Source of the DNA: Aureimonas sp. AU4
Lineage (GTDB): Bacteria; Pseudomonadota; Alphaproteobacteria; Rhizobiales; Rhizobiaceae
DNA: 64,000 nucleotides
Direction: 5' to 3'
Assembly: GCF_001463765.1 (NCBI RefSeq)
Contig: NZ_BBWK01000062.1
Coordinates: forward strand, 1 to 64,000
Made by a program: the position numbers and the translations under genes. Each line of letters opens with the position of its first letter. Within the stretch, counting starts at the first letter, position 1. A model generated the notes under the pieces. It searched no databases, was not told where the DNA came from, and saw only the letters and a program-made list of their open reading frames with translations. This document shows positions 56,219 to 64,000 of this stretch, piece by piece.

Positions 56219-57184
56219 TTACAGGAAACTGCTATGCGACTGCTCGCGCCAGTCGGCCAGCGCGCTGGCAAGGTCTGATTCGAAACGGTAGCCGCTTTGC
56301 GTCAGCCAGCCGGGATGGATGCGGGTGGAGTAGACGAGCTTTGCGATGCGCTCCCGGTCGATGCCGTTGCGCAGTCCCGCCTTGTTCAGGATCTCGAAGG
56401 GCAGCGCTGCCGCGTTCATCACGCCGAGCGGAACAAGGCCGCGCGGCGGCTTGAAGCCGGCGACGCTTTCGAACGTGCGGCAGATGTCCTCGATCGTGTA
56501 GGCGTCGGGATAGCAGAAGTTGTAAAGGATGACCGGCTCGTCGCGGTCCAGCGCGAAGCGCATGGTGCGTACGAGCTCGCCCACGTAGCCGCCGCTCTTG
56601 ATCGTGTCCCGGCGGCCCGGATAGACAAAGATTCCCCGGCGCAGGGCCTGGGCGAGGCGCGTGTAGTTGCCGCCCTCGCCGGCGCCGAACACCACGGCCG
56701 GCCGCACGATCACGAGGCGCCGCGCCTCGGCGCCTGCCTGCCATTCGCGGTGGACACCTTCGGCAAGCAGCTTGGAGCGGCCGTAATCGGAGGTCGGGGT
56801 CGGCGGAGTGCTTTCGTCTTTCAGGTCCTCGCCCGGTCCGTAGACGGCGATCGACGAGGTGAAAACGAGCCGCTCAATTCCGGTCTCGCGGCAGAAGCGA
56901 ACGATGTTGGTCGCGCCGCACAGGTTCGCGAGATAGTACTCGTGCGGCTCATGGCCGGGCGTGCGATGCACCGCCGCTAGATTGAAGGCCTCGTCGAAGC
57001 GCGGGAACGCGGCCGGGTCGAGCGGCTGCGTCAGGTCGTGGCACCGGTACTCCACGCCCTCGACGGGCCGCTTCGGCTCGGCGATGTCGACGCTGACTAG
57101 AGGGTGGTAGCCCCGGGCCTTGAGGTCGCGCAGGAGATGGGTGCCGATGAAGCCGGCTCCGCCGAAAACAACCGCGCTCGTCAT
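56219..57184 (-). CDS. NAD-dependent epimerase/dehydratase family protein
   Basis: An extended SDR of 321 residues. The Rossmann motif GGAGFIG is at 8-14, with the SSIAVYG segment and the catalytic YGRSK motif (Y134, K138). TPTSDYGRSKLLAE and the NFCYPDAYTIEDI region are close to UDP-sugar epimerases. The product sugar is unknown. Its start has a short ribosome binding region and its promoter lies in 57185-57250. Confidence 0.82.
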   Translation of the reverse strand: MTSAVVFGGAGFIGTHLLRDLKARGYHPLVSVDIAEPKRPVEGVEYRCHDLTQPLDPAAFPRFDEAFNLAAVHRTPGHEPHEYYLANLCGATNIVRFCRETGIERLVFTSSIAVYGPGEDLKDESTPPTPTSDYGRSKLLAEGVHREWQAGAEARRLVIVRPAVVFGAGEGGNYTRLAQALRRGIFVYPGRRDTIKSGGYVGELVRTMRFALDRDEPVILYNFCYPDAYTIEDICRTFESVAGFKPPRGLVPLGVMNAAALPFEILNKAGLRNGIDRERIAKLVYSTRIHPGWLTQSGYRFESDLASALADWREQSHSSFL

Positions 57185-57285
57185 GCGCTATCCCTCGTGA
57201 ACATGCTCTCTCGGAGCGTGGATAAGGTGTCGGCGTGCAAGGAGGCAAGGTGCCGGCTCGCCGATGTGGACAGCTGAAACGACAA

Positions 57286-57312
57286 CACCCGCCGGGGGAG
57301 GACCGGCGGGTG
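57286..57312 (-). terminator. Terminator after the DUF1127 gene
   Basis: A perfect 10-bp stem (57286-57295 with 57303-57312) with a 7-base loop. On the minus strand it is followed by TTGTCGTTT. It lies about 90 bp after the DUF1127 stop and before the epimerase start, so it separates the two genes. Confidence 0.7.
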
Positions 57313-57399
57313 CTGTTGGGAAGCCTGCGATGGAAGGAGGAGACGCAGGCTTGTATCGCTTGGGCCCTTTTGGGAGGAGGATGGGCCCTTGCGAAGGGG

Positions 57400-57543
57400 T
57401 TAGCGGGTCGCCTGACGCGCGATCTGCCGGATGTCGGAACGGGCGATGCCCAGATCCGAAAGGTCGCGCTGGGACAGGCGGCCGAGTTCGCTGCAGGTCT
57501 CGCGGTAGCGGCGCCAGTTGCTGTAGGAGCGGAGAATGTTCAT
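57400..57543 (-). CDS. DUF1127 (YjiS-like) small protein
   Basis: A 47-residue protein reading MNILRSYSNWRRYRETCSEL, then GRLSQRDLSDLGIARSDI and a basic RQIARQATR tail. The RETxxELxxLSxRxLxDIGIxRxDI pattern is the DUF1127 signature. A family member in Rhodobacter (CcaF1) is an RNA-binding protein, so a role in RNA turnover is possible. A weak ribosome binding site is the only other evidence. Confidence 0.85.
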   Translation of the reverse strand: MNILRSYSNWRRYRETCSELGRLSQRDLSDLGIARSDIRQIARQATR

Positions 57544-57942
57544 GACGCACCCGGACGGTACAAGCGTTTAAATCGTTTGAAGTTCGATGGCCGCCGGCCC
57601 CGTGCTTCTGTGTCCAAGAGATAGGCGCATGGCTCCCTTCCAACCAGAACCGCTGCCGCATGGCTGCCTTGCGATTTGTGCAATGCAATCACGCGAGTGC
57701 GAAGCTTCGGTGATGAAGGCGCTCGGCCCGTTTTTCCGCGTCAGTCCGATACGGTTCGTGAGCCCGCGTGAACTCGATCTCAACTTTCCCATGTTGCATC
57801 GAGCTCATCCATCAGCGCATGGCGGCTGGTGGTCGGTCGATCCTTTCGTTCGCCCGGGCCGATACGCCGCTTTCAACTTTGACGCCTTCGACACCGGTGC
57901 TATAGAGGCGCGCCGCGCGACCGAAGCGTTCGCGGCTGCCGT
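57544..57942 (+). other. Intergenic region between the DUF1127 gene and tRNA-Leu(UAG)
   Basis: About 400 bp with no supported gene. The plus-strand frame 57587-57964 encodes 125 residues but runs into the tRNA and resembles no family; a minus-strand frame at 57568-57792 is equally featureless. It must contain the DUF1127 promoter (minus) and the tRNA promoter (plus). An AT-rich run (GTTTAAATCGTTTGAAG) is near 57565-57581. Confidence 0.4.
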
Positions 57943-58026
57943 GCGGGTGTGGCGGAATTGGTAGACGCACCAGATTTAGGTTCTGGCGCCGAAAGCGTGG
58001 GGGTTCGAGTCCCTCCACCCGCACCA
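57943..58026 (+). tRNA. tRNA-Leu(UAG)
   Basis: The acceptor stem 57943-57949 pairs with 58016-58022, followed by discriminator A and encoded CCA (58024-58026). The D arm GGCGGAATTGGTAGACGC is identical to that of the tRNA-Leu at 25281. The anticodon loop TTTAGGT gives UAG, reading CUN codons. The long variable arm and T loop (GTTCGAGTC) confirm the leucine class. It lies 83 bp before tig. Confidence 0.97.
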
Positions 58027-58109
58027 CACTCCGGTAGACAACGAGAACACGAGACCGCCCCGGCGCTCGCGAAAAGGCGAGGGCGCCGGGCGTCAGAGCG
58101 AGGTAGACG

Positions 58110-59468
58110 ATGCAGGTGACGGAAACCAAGGCCGAAGGCCTGAAGCGCGAGATCGAGGTCGTCGTGCCGGCCGCGGACCTTGAGGCGCGGCTGCAGACCC
58201 GCCTCTACGAGGCGAAGGATCGGGTGCAGCTCAAGGGTTTCCGCCCCGGCAAGGTACCCATGGCGCACATGCGCAAGACCTACGGCCGCTCCATGATGGC
58301 CGAGATCGTCAACGAGATCCTCAACGAGACGCCCCGCTCGGTCATCGCCGACCGCAAGGAGCGTTCGGCCATGCAGCCCGAAATCCAGATGACGGAGGAC
58401 GAGGGCGAGGCGGAGAAGGTCCTGCGCGGCGAGAGCGACTTCCGCTTCACCGTGTCCTACGAGACCCTGCCGACCTTCGAGCTGAAGGAGACCGACAAGA
58501 TCAAGATCGAGCGTCCCGTCGTCGAGATCGCCGACGAGGAGGTAGAGGAGCAGGTCAAGCACATCGCGGAGAACGCGCGCACCTTCCAGGCGAAGGACGG
58601 TCCCGCCGAGAACGGCGACCGCGTGACGATGGACTTCGTCGGCAAGGTCGACGGCGAGGCGTTCCAGGGCGGCTCGGCGACCGATTCCAATCTCGTTCTC
58701 GGTTCGGGCCAGTTCATTCCCGGCTTCGAGGACCAGCTCGTCGGCACCAAGGCCGGTGACGAGAAGACGGTCGAGGTCAAGTTCCCCGAGGACTACGGCG
58801 CATCGCATCTCGCCGGCAAGGACGCGGTCTTCGACGTCACCGTCAAGTCCGTCGCGGCGCCCGATGCGCTGGAGCTCGACGACGAGCTCGCCAAGAAGAT
58901 GGGCCTCGAGTCGATCGAGCGCCTGCGGGAGATCGTTCGCGGCCAGATCGAGTCGCAGTTCGGTCAGGCGACCCGCCAGAAGGTGAAGCGCCAGCTCCTC
59001 GACCAGCTCGACGCCGACTACGCGTTCGAGCTGCCGCAGAAGCTCGTCGACGCCGAGTTCAACAACATCTGGACGCAGGTCTCGCGCGAGCTCGAGCAGA
59101 GCGGCAAGTCCTTCGAGGACGAGGACACGACCGAGGAGAAGGCGCGCGAGGAGTATCGCAAGCTCGCCGAGCGCCGCGTACGTCTCGGTCTCGTCCTCTC
59201 CGAGATCGGCGAGAAGGCCGGCGTCACGGTTTCCGACGAGGAGCTGCAGCGCGCCGTGATCGAGCAGGTCCGCCAGTACCCGGGCCAGGAGCAGCAGGTC
59301 TACGACTACTTCCGCAAGACGCCGGAAGCCGTCCAGAGCCTGCGCGCTCCTATCTACGAGGAGAAGGTCGTCGACCACCTCCTCGCGACCGTCGACGTCA
59401 CCGACAAGACGGTTTCGAAGGAAGAGCTGCTGAAGGAAGACGACGAGGAGACGGCGGCAGCCGCCTGA
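58110..59468 (+). CDS. tig: Trigger factor
   Basis: A ribosome-bound chaperone and peptidyl-prolyl isomerase that docks on L23. The product is 452 residues. The N-terminal ribosome-binding region contains [17 protein letters not shown] (about 48-64). The FKBP-type domain spans about 165-250 ([21 protein letters not shown]). A long helical C-terminal cradle ends in an acidic tail ([11 protein letters not shown]). It is followed by a strong terminator and precedes the channel gene and clpP. Confidence 0.97.
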   Translation: MQVTETKAEGLKREIEVVVPAADLEARLQTRLYEAKDRVQLKGFRPGKVPMAHMRKTYGRSMMAEIVNEILNETPRSVIADRKERSAMQPEIQMTEDEGEAEKVLRGESDFRFTVSYETLPTFELKETDKIKIERPVVEIADEEVEEQVKHIAENARTFQAKDGPAENGDRVTMDFVGKVDGEAFQGGSATDSNLVLGSGQFIPGFEDQLVGTKAGDEKTVEVKFPEDYGASHLAGKDAVFDVTVKSVAAPDALELDDELAKKMGLESIERLREIVRGQIESQFGQATRQKVKRQLLDQLDADYAFELPQKLVDAEFNNIWTQVSRELEQSGKSFEDEDTTEEKAREEYRKLAERRVRLGLVLSEIGEKAGVTVSDEELQRAVIEQVRQYPGQEQQVYDYFRKTPEAVQSLRAPIYEEKVVDHLLATVDVTDKTVSKEELLKEDDEETAAAA

Positions 59469-59491
59469 TCCCGCACGATCTTCGCGAATGG

Positions 59492-59519
59492 AAGGGCTCG
59501 GCATTGCCGGGCCCTTTTT
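59492..59519 (+). terminator. Intrinsic terminator after tig
   Basis: An 11-bp stem (59492-59502 with 59506-59516, one G-T pair) with an ATT loop and a T5 run at 59515-59519. It begins 24 bp after the tig stop, so tig is a separate transcript from the channel gene. Confidence 0.9.
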
Positions 59520-59619
59520 CGTTATGGCCGACGCTTGCCGGGATGCACGCCCCTTTCCGCCATGCTGCCCCGCCATAGCTGTGAGCGCTCTCCGACCCAT
59601 AGACCGAACGGACCATCTG

Positions 59620-61995
59620 ATGATCCGACGCGCTGCCTGGGCGTTCCTGCTCGTCCTCGTCGTGACCCTGCCGGCCGCAGCCCAGCTTCTCTCCCTGCCG
59701 GGTATGCCGAAGGTGACGGGCTCCGCGGCCGCCGCGTCTCAGTCGGCAACCGCCGAGGACCGCAAGTCCCTCGACGACCTGATCGGCATCCTCGAGAACG
59801 AGACGACCCGGAACCTGCTGATCGAGTCGCTGAAGGCGTCCGCCTACCAGCCCGCCAACGGGCAGGCTTCCACGAATGCCGAGGCCGCATCCGACCAGGG
59901 CGACGAGACCATCGTCGATAGCGTGCCCGCCTATCTCGCCGATACGGTGCGTGGTTCGATAGAGGCGGTTCGAGAGACCGTCGTTCAGTTCGGAGAGATC
60001 GCGGGTCAGGGGGCGAACTTCTTGGCGGGTGCGCAGTGGATCGACCTGCCACGCATCTGGCTGGCTCTCCAGCCCGTGCTCCTCGTGATTGCGGTGGTGA
60101 TCGCGGCGCGGGTCGCCCTGCGCTTCGCCGAGCGGCCGGTCGAGCGCTGGATCGTCTCGCGCGACGACCGCCGCTCGCCGCTGCGCCGCCTTCTTCTTCT
60201 GGCTCTCGCGACTCTTCTCGACGGAGCGACGATTCTGCTCGCCGCCGCCTGCGGGCACTTGGCGGCCCTCTGGCAGCAGGGCGGGCCTCCCACCTTCAAC
60301 CAGGCGCTGTTCCTCAACGCCTTCGTTCTCACCGAGATGATCCGCCTGGGGCTGGCCGCCTTCGTCGTGCCGCGCCTCATGCCGTTGCGCCTGACGCCCT
60401 TCAGCGACGGGCAGGCCGCATACTGGTACGGCCGCCTAGCGATCCTCGTTTCGCTTCTCGGCTACCCATTCCTGTTCGTCGCGCCGATTGTTCAGACGAA
60501 CTCCTCGATCGCGGCCTCGAATGCTGTGCGCTTCATCGCGGTCACGTTTGTCTTCATCTCGATGCTGACGCTGATCATCGCCAACACCCACCATGTCGCC
60601 CGAAGGCTGCAGCGCGCCCACAGGAATGGCGACCGTTCGTTTCAGGCCCGCTTCTACGCCTTCCTCGGCTCGCTCTGGTACCTGCCGGCGATCAGCTTCG
60701 TCTTCGCCCTCTACGCCGTCTGGCTGTCGAGCCCGCGCTCGGGCTTCCAGTTCATGCTCGGCGCTTCGCTGCGCTCCGTCGCCGCCATGGCCATCGGCGG
60801 TCTCATCGTCACCATTCTCAGCCGCTTCATCGCGACGGGCTTCAGACTACCGGCCGGGGCCAAGGCACGGTTCCCGCTTCTGGAGCGACGCATCAACGGC
60901 TTCATTCCCCGCCTGCTTCTGGTGCTGCGGGTCATCGTCATCCTCGGCGTGATCGGCATCATCCTCGACGCCTGGTCGATCCTGGATTTCGCCAGTCTCC
61001 TGCAAAGCGATCTGACGGGCCGCGCCATGCGCGGAACGCTTGGCGCTCTGCTTATCCTCTTTATCGGGTTCGCGGTCTATCTCGTTGTCTCGTCTTGGGT
61101 CGAGTACAGGCTCAATCCCAACTACGGCTCGGTTCCCACATCGCGAGAACGCACGCTTCTCGCCTTGTTCCGCAACGCCTTCACGGTGGCGCTGGCGGTC
61201 ATCGTCGCGATGCTCGTGCTCTCCCAGCTCGGCATCGACATAGCGCCGCTTCTGGCGGGCGCCGGCGTCGTCGGCCTCGCGATCGGCTTCGGCGCGCAGA
61301 AGCTCGTCCAGGACATCATAACCGGGGCGTTCATCCAGATCGAGAACGCGCTGAACGAGGGCGACGTCGTGCAACTTGGCTCGGTCTCCGGGGTCGTCGA
61401 AAAGCTGACGATCCGGTCCGTCTCGCTGCGCTCCGTCGACGGCACCTACCACCTGATCCCTTTCTCGTCGGTCGACCAGGTCGCCAACATGACCAAGGAC
61501 TTCTCGAACTTCGTGGCCGACGTCGCGGTGGCCTATCGCGAGGACGTGGAGGAGGTGAAGGCCGCCATGCAGGAAGCCTTCGACCGCGTGCGCGCGGGCG
61601 AGCAGGGCATCAACATCATCGCCGACTTCGAGATGCTGGGCGTCGAGACGCTGGGCGACAACGCCGTCACGGTGCGCGGGCGCATTCGGACGCTGCCCGG
61701 CAAGCAATGGCCTGTCGGCCGCATCTATCGACAGGTCATCAAGTCGCTCCTGGAGGAGCGCGGGATCGAGATTCCGTTTCCGCAGACGACCGTGTGGTTC
61801 GGCGAGGGCAAGAACCACGAGGCCGTGCCGCTGCGCATCGCCCAGCCGGCGCCGGGGCCCTCGTCCGATCCGCTCGGCGCGGCGGAGGGGCGCAGTCGCG
61901 ACGCCGCGCTGCACACGCCGGAACGCAATCTCGACGGCACGCCCATCCCGCCAAGCTCGCGCGAGGATGACGCCGACGACGGGCCGGAGCGGTGA
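59620..61995 (+). CDS. Large MscS-family mechanosensitive channel
   Basis: The product is 791 residues from ATG 59620, with a signal peptide (MIRRAAWAFLLVLVVTLPAAAQ), a periplasmic segment of about 130 residues and about 10 membrane helices. The conserved pore-lining helix and beta domain read GVVGLAIGFGAQKLVQDII, then EGDVVQLG and GVVEKLTIRSVSLR. The C-terminal tail is charged. It is longer than E. coli MscS and resembles the YbdG/MscK class in layout. A frame starting at 59488 reads through the tig terminator and is rejected. Confidence 0.9.
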   Translation: MIRRAAWAFLLVLVVTLPAAAQLLSLPGMPKVTGSAAAASQSATAEDRKSLDDLIGILENETTRNLLIESLKASAYQPANGQASTNAEAASDQGDETIVDSVPAYLADTVRGSIEAVRETVVQFGEIAGQGANFLAGAQWIDLPRIWLALQPVLLVIAVVIAARVALRFAERPVERWIVSRDDRRSPLRRLLLLALATLLDGATILLAAACGHLAALWQQGGPPTFNQALFLNAFVLTEMIRLGLAAFVVPRLMPLRLTPFSDGQAAYWYGRLAILVSLLGYPFLFVAPIVQTNSSIAASNAVRFIAVTFVFISMLTLIIANTHHVARRLQRAHRNGDRSFQARFYAFLGSLWYLPAISFVFALYAVWLSSPRSGFQFMLGASLRSVAAMAIGGLIVTILSRFIATGFRLPAGAKARFPLLERRINGFIPRLLLVLRVIVILGVIGIILDAWSILDFASLLQSDLTGRAMRGTLGALLILFIGFAVYLVVSSWVEYRLNPNYGSVPTSRERTLLALFRNAFTVALAVIVAMLVLSQLGIDIAPLLAGAGVVGLAIGFGAQKLVQDIITGAFIQIENALNEGDVVQLGSVSGVVEKLTIRSVSLRSVDGTYHLIPFSSVDQVANMTKDFSNFVADVAVAYREDVEEVKAAMQEAFDRVRAGEQGINIIADFEMLGVETLGDNAVTVRGRIRTLPGKQWPVGRIYRQVIKSLLEERGIEIPFPQTTVWFGEGKNHEAVPLRIAQPAPGPSSDPLGAAEGRSRDAALHTPERNLDGTPIPPSSREDDADDGPER

Positions 61996-62009
61996 GCCGG
62001 GCCGCGCGC

Positions 62010-62039
62010 CTTGCGAAGGCGCGGTCCCGCGCCCTATCT
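62010..62039 (+). promoter_or_regulatory. RpoH-like heat-shock promoter of clpP
   Basis: CTTGCG at 62010-62015 and CCCTATCT at 62032-62039 resemble the heat-shock sigma factor elements of alphaproteobacteria (CTTG ... CCTATNT) with workable spacing. It is about 80 bp before the clpP start. Induction of clpP by RpoH is known in related species; this site is inferred from the motif only. Confidence 0.45.
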
Positions 62040-62115
62040 GTCGAAAGCCGACCGGCACCGTTTGATTCGGGTCGGTCCCCGCCTTGTTCGAACGACCATC
62101 TTTGAAAGATCACCC

Positions 62116-62754
62116 ATGAGACACCCGATCGAAACGGCCATGAACCTCGTCCCGATGGTGGTCGAGCAGACGAACCGGGGCGAGCGGGCCTACGACATCT
62201 TCTCGCGCCTCCTGAAGGAGCGCGTGATCTTCATCACGGGTCCGATCGAGGACGGGATGTCGACGCTGGTCTGCGCGCAGCTCCTGTTCCTCGAGGCGGA
62301 GAACCCGAAGAAGGAGATCAGCCTCTACATCAACTCGCCGGGCGGCGTGGTCACCAGCGGCATGGCGATCTACGACACGATGCAGTTCATCAAGCCAGCG
62401 GTCTCGACCCTCTGCATCGGTCAGGCGGCCTCGATGGGCTCGCTTCTGCTGTGCGCCGGCCATAAGGACATGCGCTTCGCAACGCCGAACGCGCGCATCA
62501 TGGTGCACCAGCCTTCAGGCGGTTTCTCGGGCCAGGCGTCGGACATCGAGCGCCACGCCCAGGACATCATCAAGCTGAAGCGCCGCCTCAACGAGGTCTA
62601 TGTCGAACACACCGGCCAGGACTACGAGACCATTGAACGGACCCTCGACCGCGACCATTTCATGACGGCGGACGAGGCCAAGGCGTTCGGCCTTATCGAT
62701 AAGGTCTACTCGTCCCGCGAGGCGCTCGAGACCACGGTTTCGAGCGGGAACTGA
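62116..62754 (+). CDS. clpP: ATP-dependent Clp protease proteolytic subunit
   Basis: ClpP is the serine peptidase core of ClpXP/ClpAP. From the ATG at 62116 there are 212 residues starting [20 protein letters not shown], the rhizobial form. The catalytic triad is S106 (GQAASMGSL), H131 (MVHQPSGG) and D180 (TLDRDHFM). clpX follows 251 bp downstream, so the partners may be transcribed separately. The frame is open upstream to 62011 but not homologous there. Confidence 0.97.
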   Translation: MRHPIETAMNLVPMVVEQTNRGERAYDIFSRLLKERVIFITGPIEDGMSTLVCAQLLFLEAENPKKEISLYINSPGGVVTSGMAIYDTMQFIKPAVSTLCIGQAASMGSLLLCAGHKDMRFATPNARIMVHQPSGGFSGQASDIERHAQDIIKLKRRLNEVYVEHTGQDYETIERTLDRDHFMTADEAKAFGLIDKVYSSREALETTVSSGN

Positions 62755-62769
62755 CGCCGCGCCACCGTC

Positions 62770-62794
62770 CTTGATCTGGCCATACGCGCCCATT
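62770..62794 (+). promoter_or_regulatory. RpoH-like promoter candidate upstream of clpX
   Basis: CTTGAT at 62770-62775 and CCCATT at 62789-62794 with a 13-bp spacer match the enterobacterial-style heat-shock layout (CTTGAA ... CCCAT). It lies about 210 bp before clpX. A hairpin AAATCCG with CGGATTT at about 62869-62892 lies in the leader. The leader's function is unknown. Confidence 0.35.
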
Positions 62795-63005
62795 AGCCTG
62801 CATGGTTCGCCGGCCAGGCGGGCGCGTTAAGCTGCGATCAAGGATGGATCCGCTAACTTGGATGCGCAAATCCGTCACATGGGCGGATTTGACCTTCGCA
62901 TCCGGCGGTTGCCACCGGCGCGTCGCAGCATAGGATTGTGGAAGGGTCGCCTGGTGACCCGTCGCCGCGCCTCTGTCGAGGGGCGCGGAACCGAAGGGAA
63001 GAACG

Positions 63006-64000
<995 letters not shown>

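Noticed and set aside
57587-57964. A 125-codon plus-strand frame upstream of tRNA-Leu(UAG).
   Set aside because: It runs into the tRNA gene, has no convincing ribosome binding site and resembles no family.
59488-59619. N-terminal extension of the MscS-type channel from ATG 59488.
   Set aside because: It would translate through the tig terminator and place 44 non-homologous residues before a perfect signal peptide starting at 59620.

Overview
The window is a GC-rich stretch of an alphaproteobacterial chromosome, most likely from the order Hyphomicrobiales (Rhizobiales). The indicators are a PopZ-type polar organiser next to valS, an ExoR-type Sel1 regulator, an ATP12-type chaperone, a single fused SecDF polypeptide, TrmFO, and the order argS - SPOR - nagZ - tatABC - serS - surE - pcm - LysM/M23. 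A family such as Aurantimonadaceae is only a guess. Nearly everything is housekeeping, densely packed, with many 1-4 bp start/stop overlaps.

Region by region: 1-14.8 kb is the S10-spc-alpha ribosomal protein cluster (rpsJ to rplQ) with secY, adk and rpoA; hairpins split it into rpsJ-rplO, secY-adk, rpsM-rpsK and rpoA-rplQ blocks. 14.9-16.5 kb is a small accessory patch: a reductase-like SDR gene, about 380 bp with no recognisable gene, and a tiny exported-peptide ORF. 16.5-22.2 kb is a plus-strand run: a DegP/DegQ-like protease, rarA, crcB, an RluC-type pseudouridine synthase, a HAD phosphatase and the F1-ATPase assembly factor ATP12. 22.2-25.1 kb runs on the minus strand: a cytochrome b with a Tat-exported molybdopterin lipoprotein, a DUF188 protein and lipB. 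tRNA-Leu(GAG) follows, then a PCMT-like methyltransferase, tolC, popZ, valS, a FadL-type porin and exoR. xth and erpA (minus) face dgt, argS, the SPOR protein, nagZ, tatABC, serS, surE, pcm and a LysM/LytM lipoprotein (plus). 47.7-54.8 kb holds a DUF815 ATPase (minus), then yajC, secDF, homologues of two mitochondrial complex I assembly factors, and a DUF4153 membrane protein. trmFO, a nucleotide-sugar-type epimerase and a 47-residue DUF1127 protein are on the minus strand. The window closes with tRNA-Leu(UAG), tig, a large MscS-type channel, clpP and the first part of clpX.

Common themes are protein synthesis and folding (ribosome, Tig, ClpXP), export (SecY, SecDF, YajC, TatABC, LipB), envelope quality control (protease, NagZ, LytM factor, SPOR protein, TolC) and respiratory complex assembly (ATP12, Mth938/NDUFAF3-like and NDUFAF6-like proteins). 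I saw no CRISPR array, complete insertion sequence, prophage, defence island or biosynthetic cluster. The most interesting items are regulatory and comparative: hairpins partitioning the ribosomal cluster, CtrA-like motifs before popZ and the LytM-factor gene, absence of scpAB from between nagZ and tatA, a PCMT paralogue lacking its substrate motif, and the adjacent complex I assembly-factor homologues.
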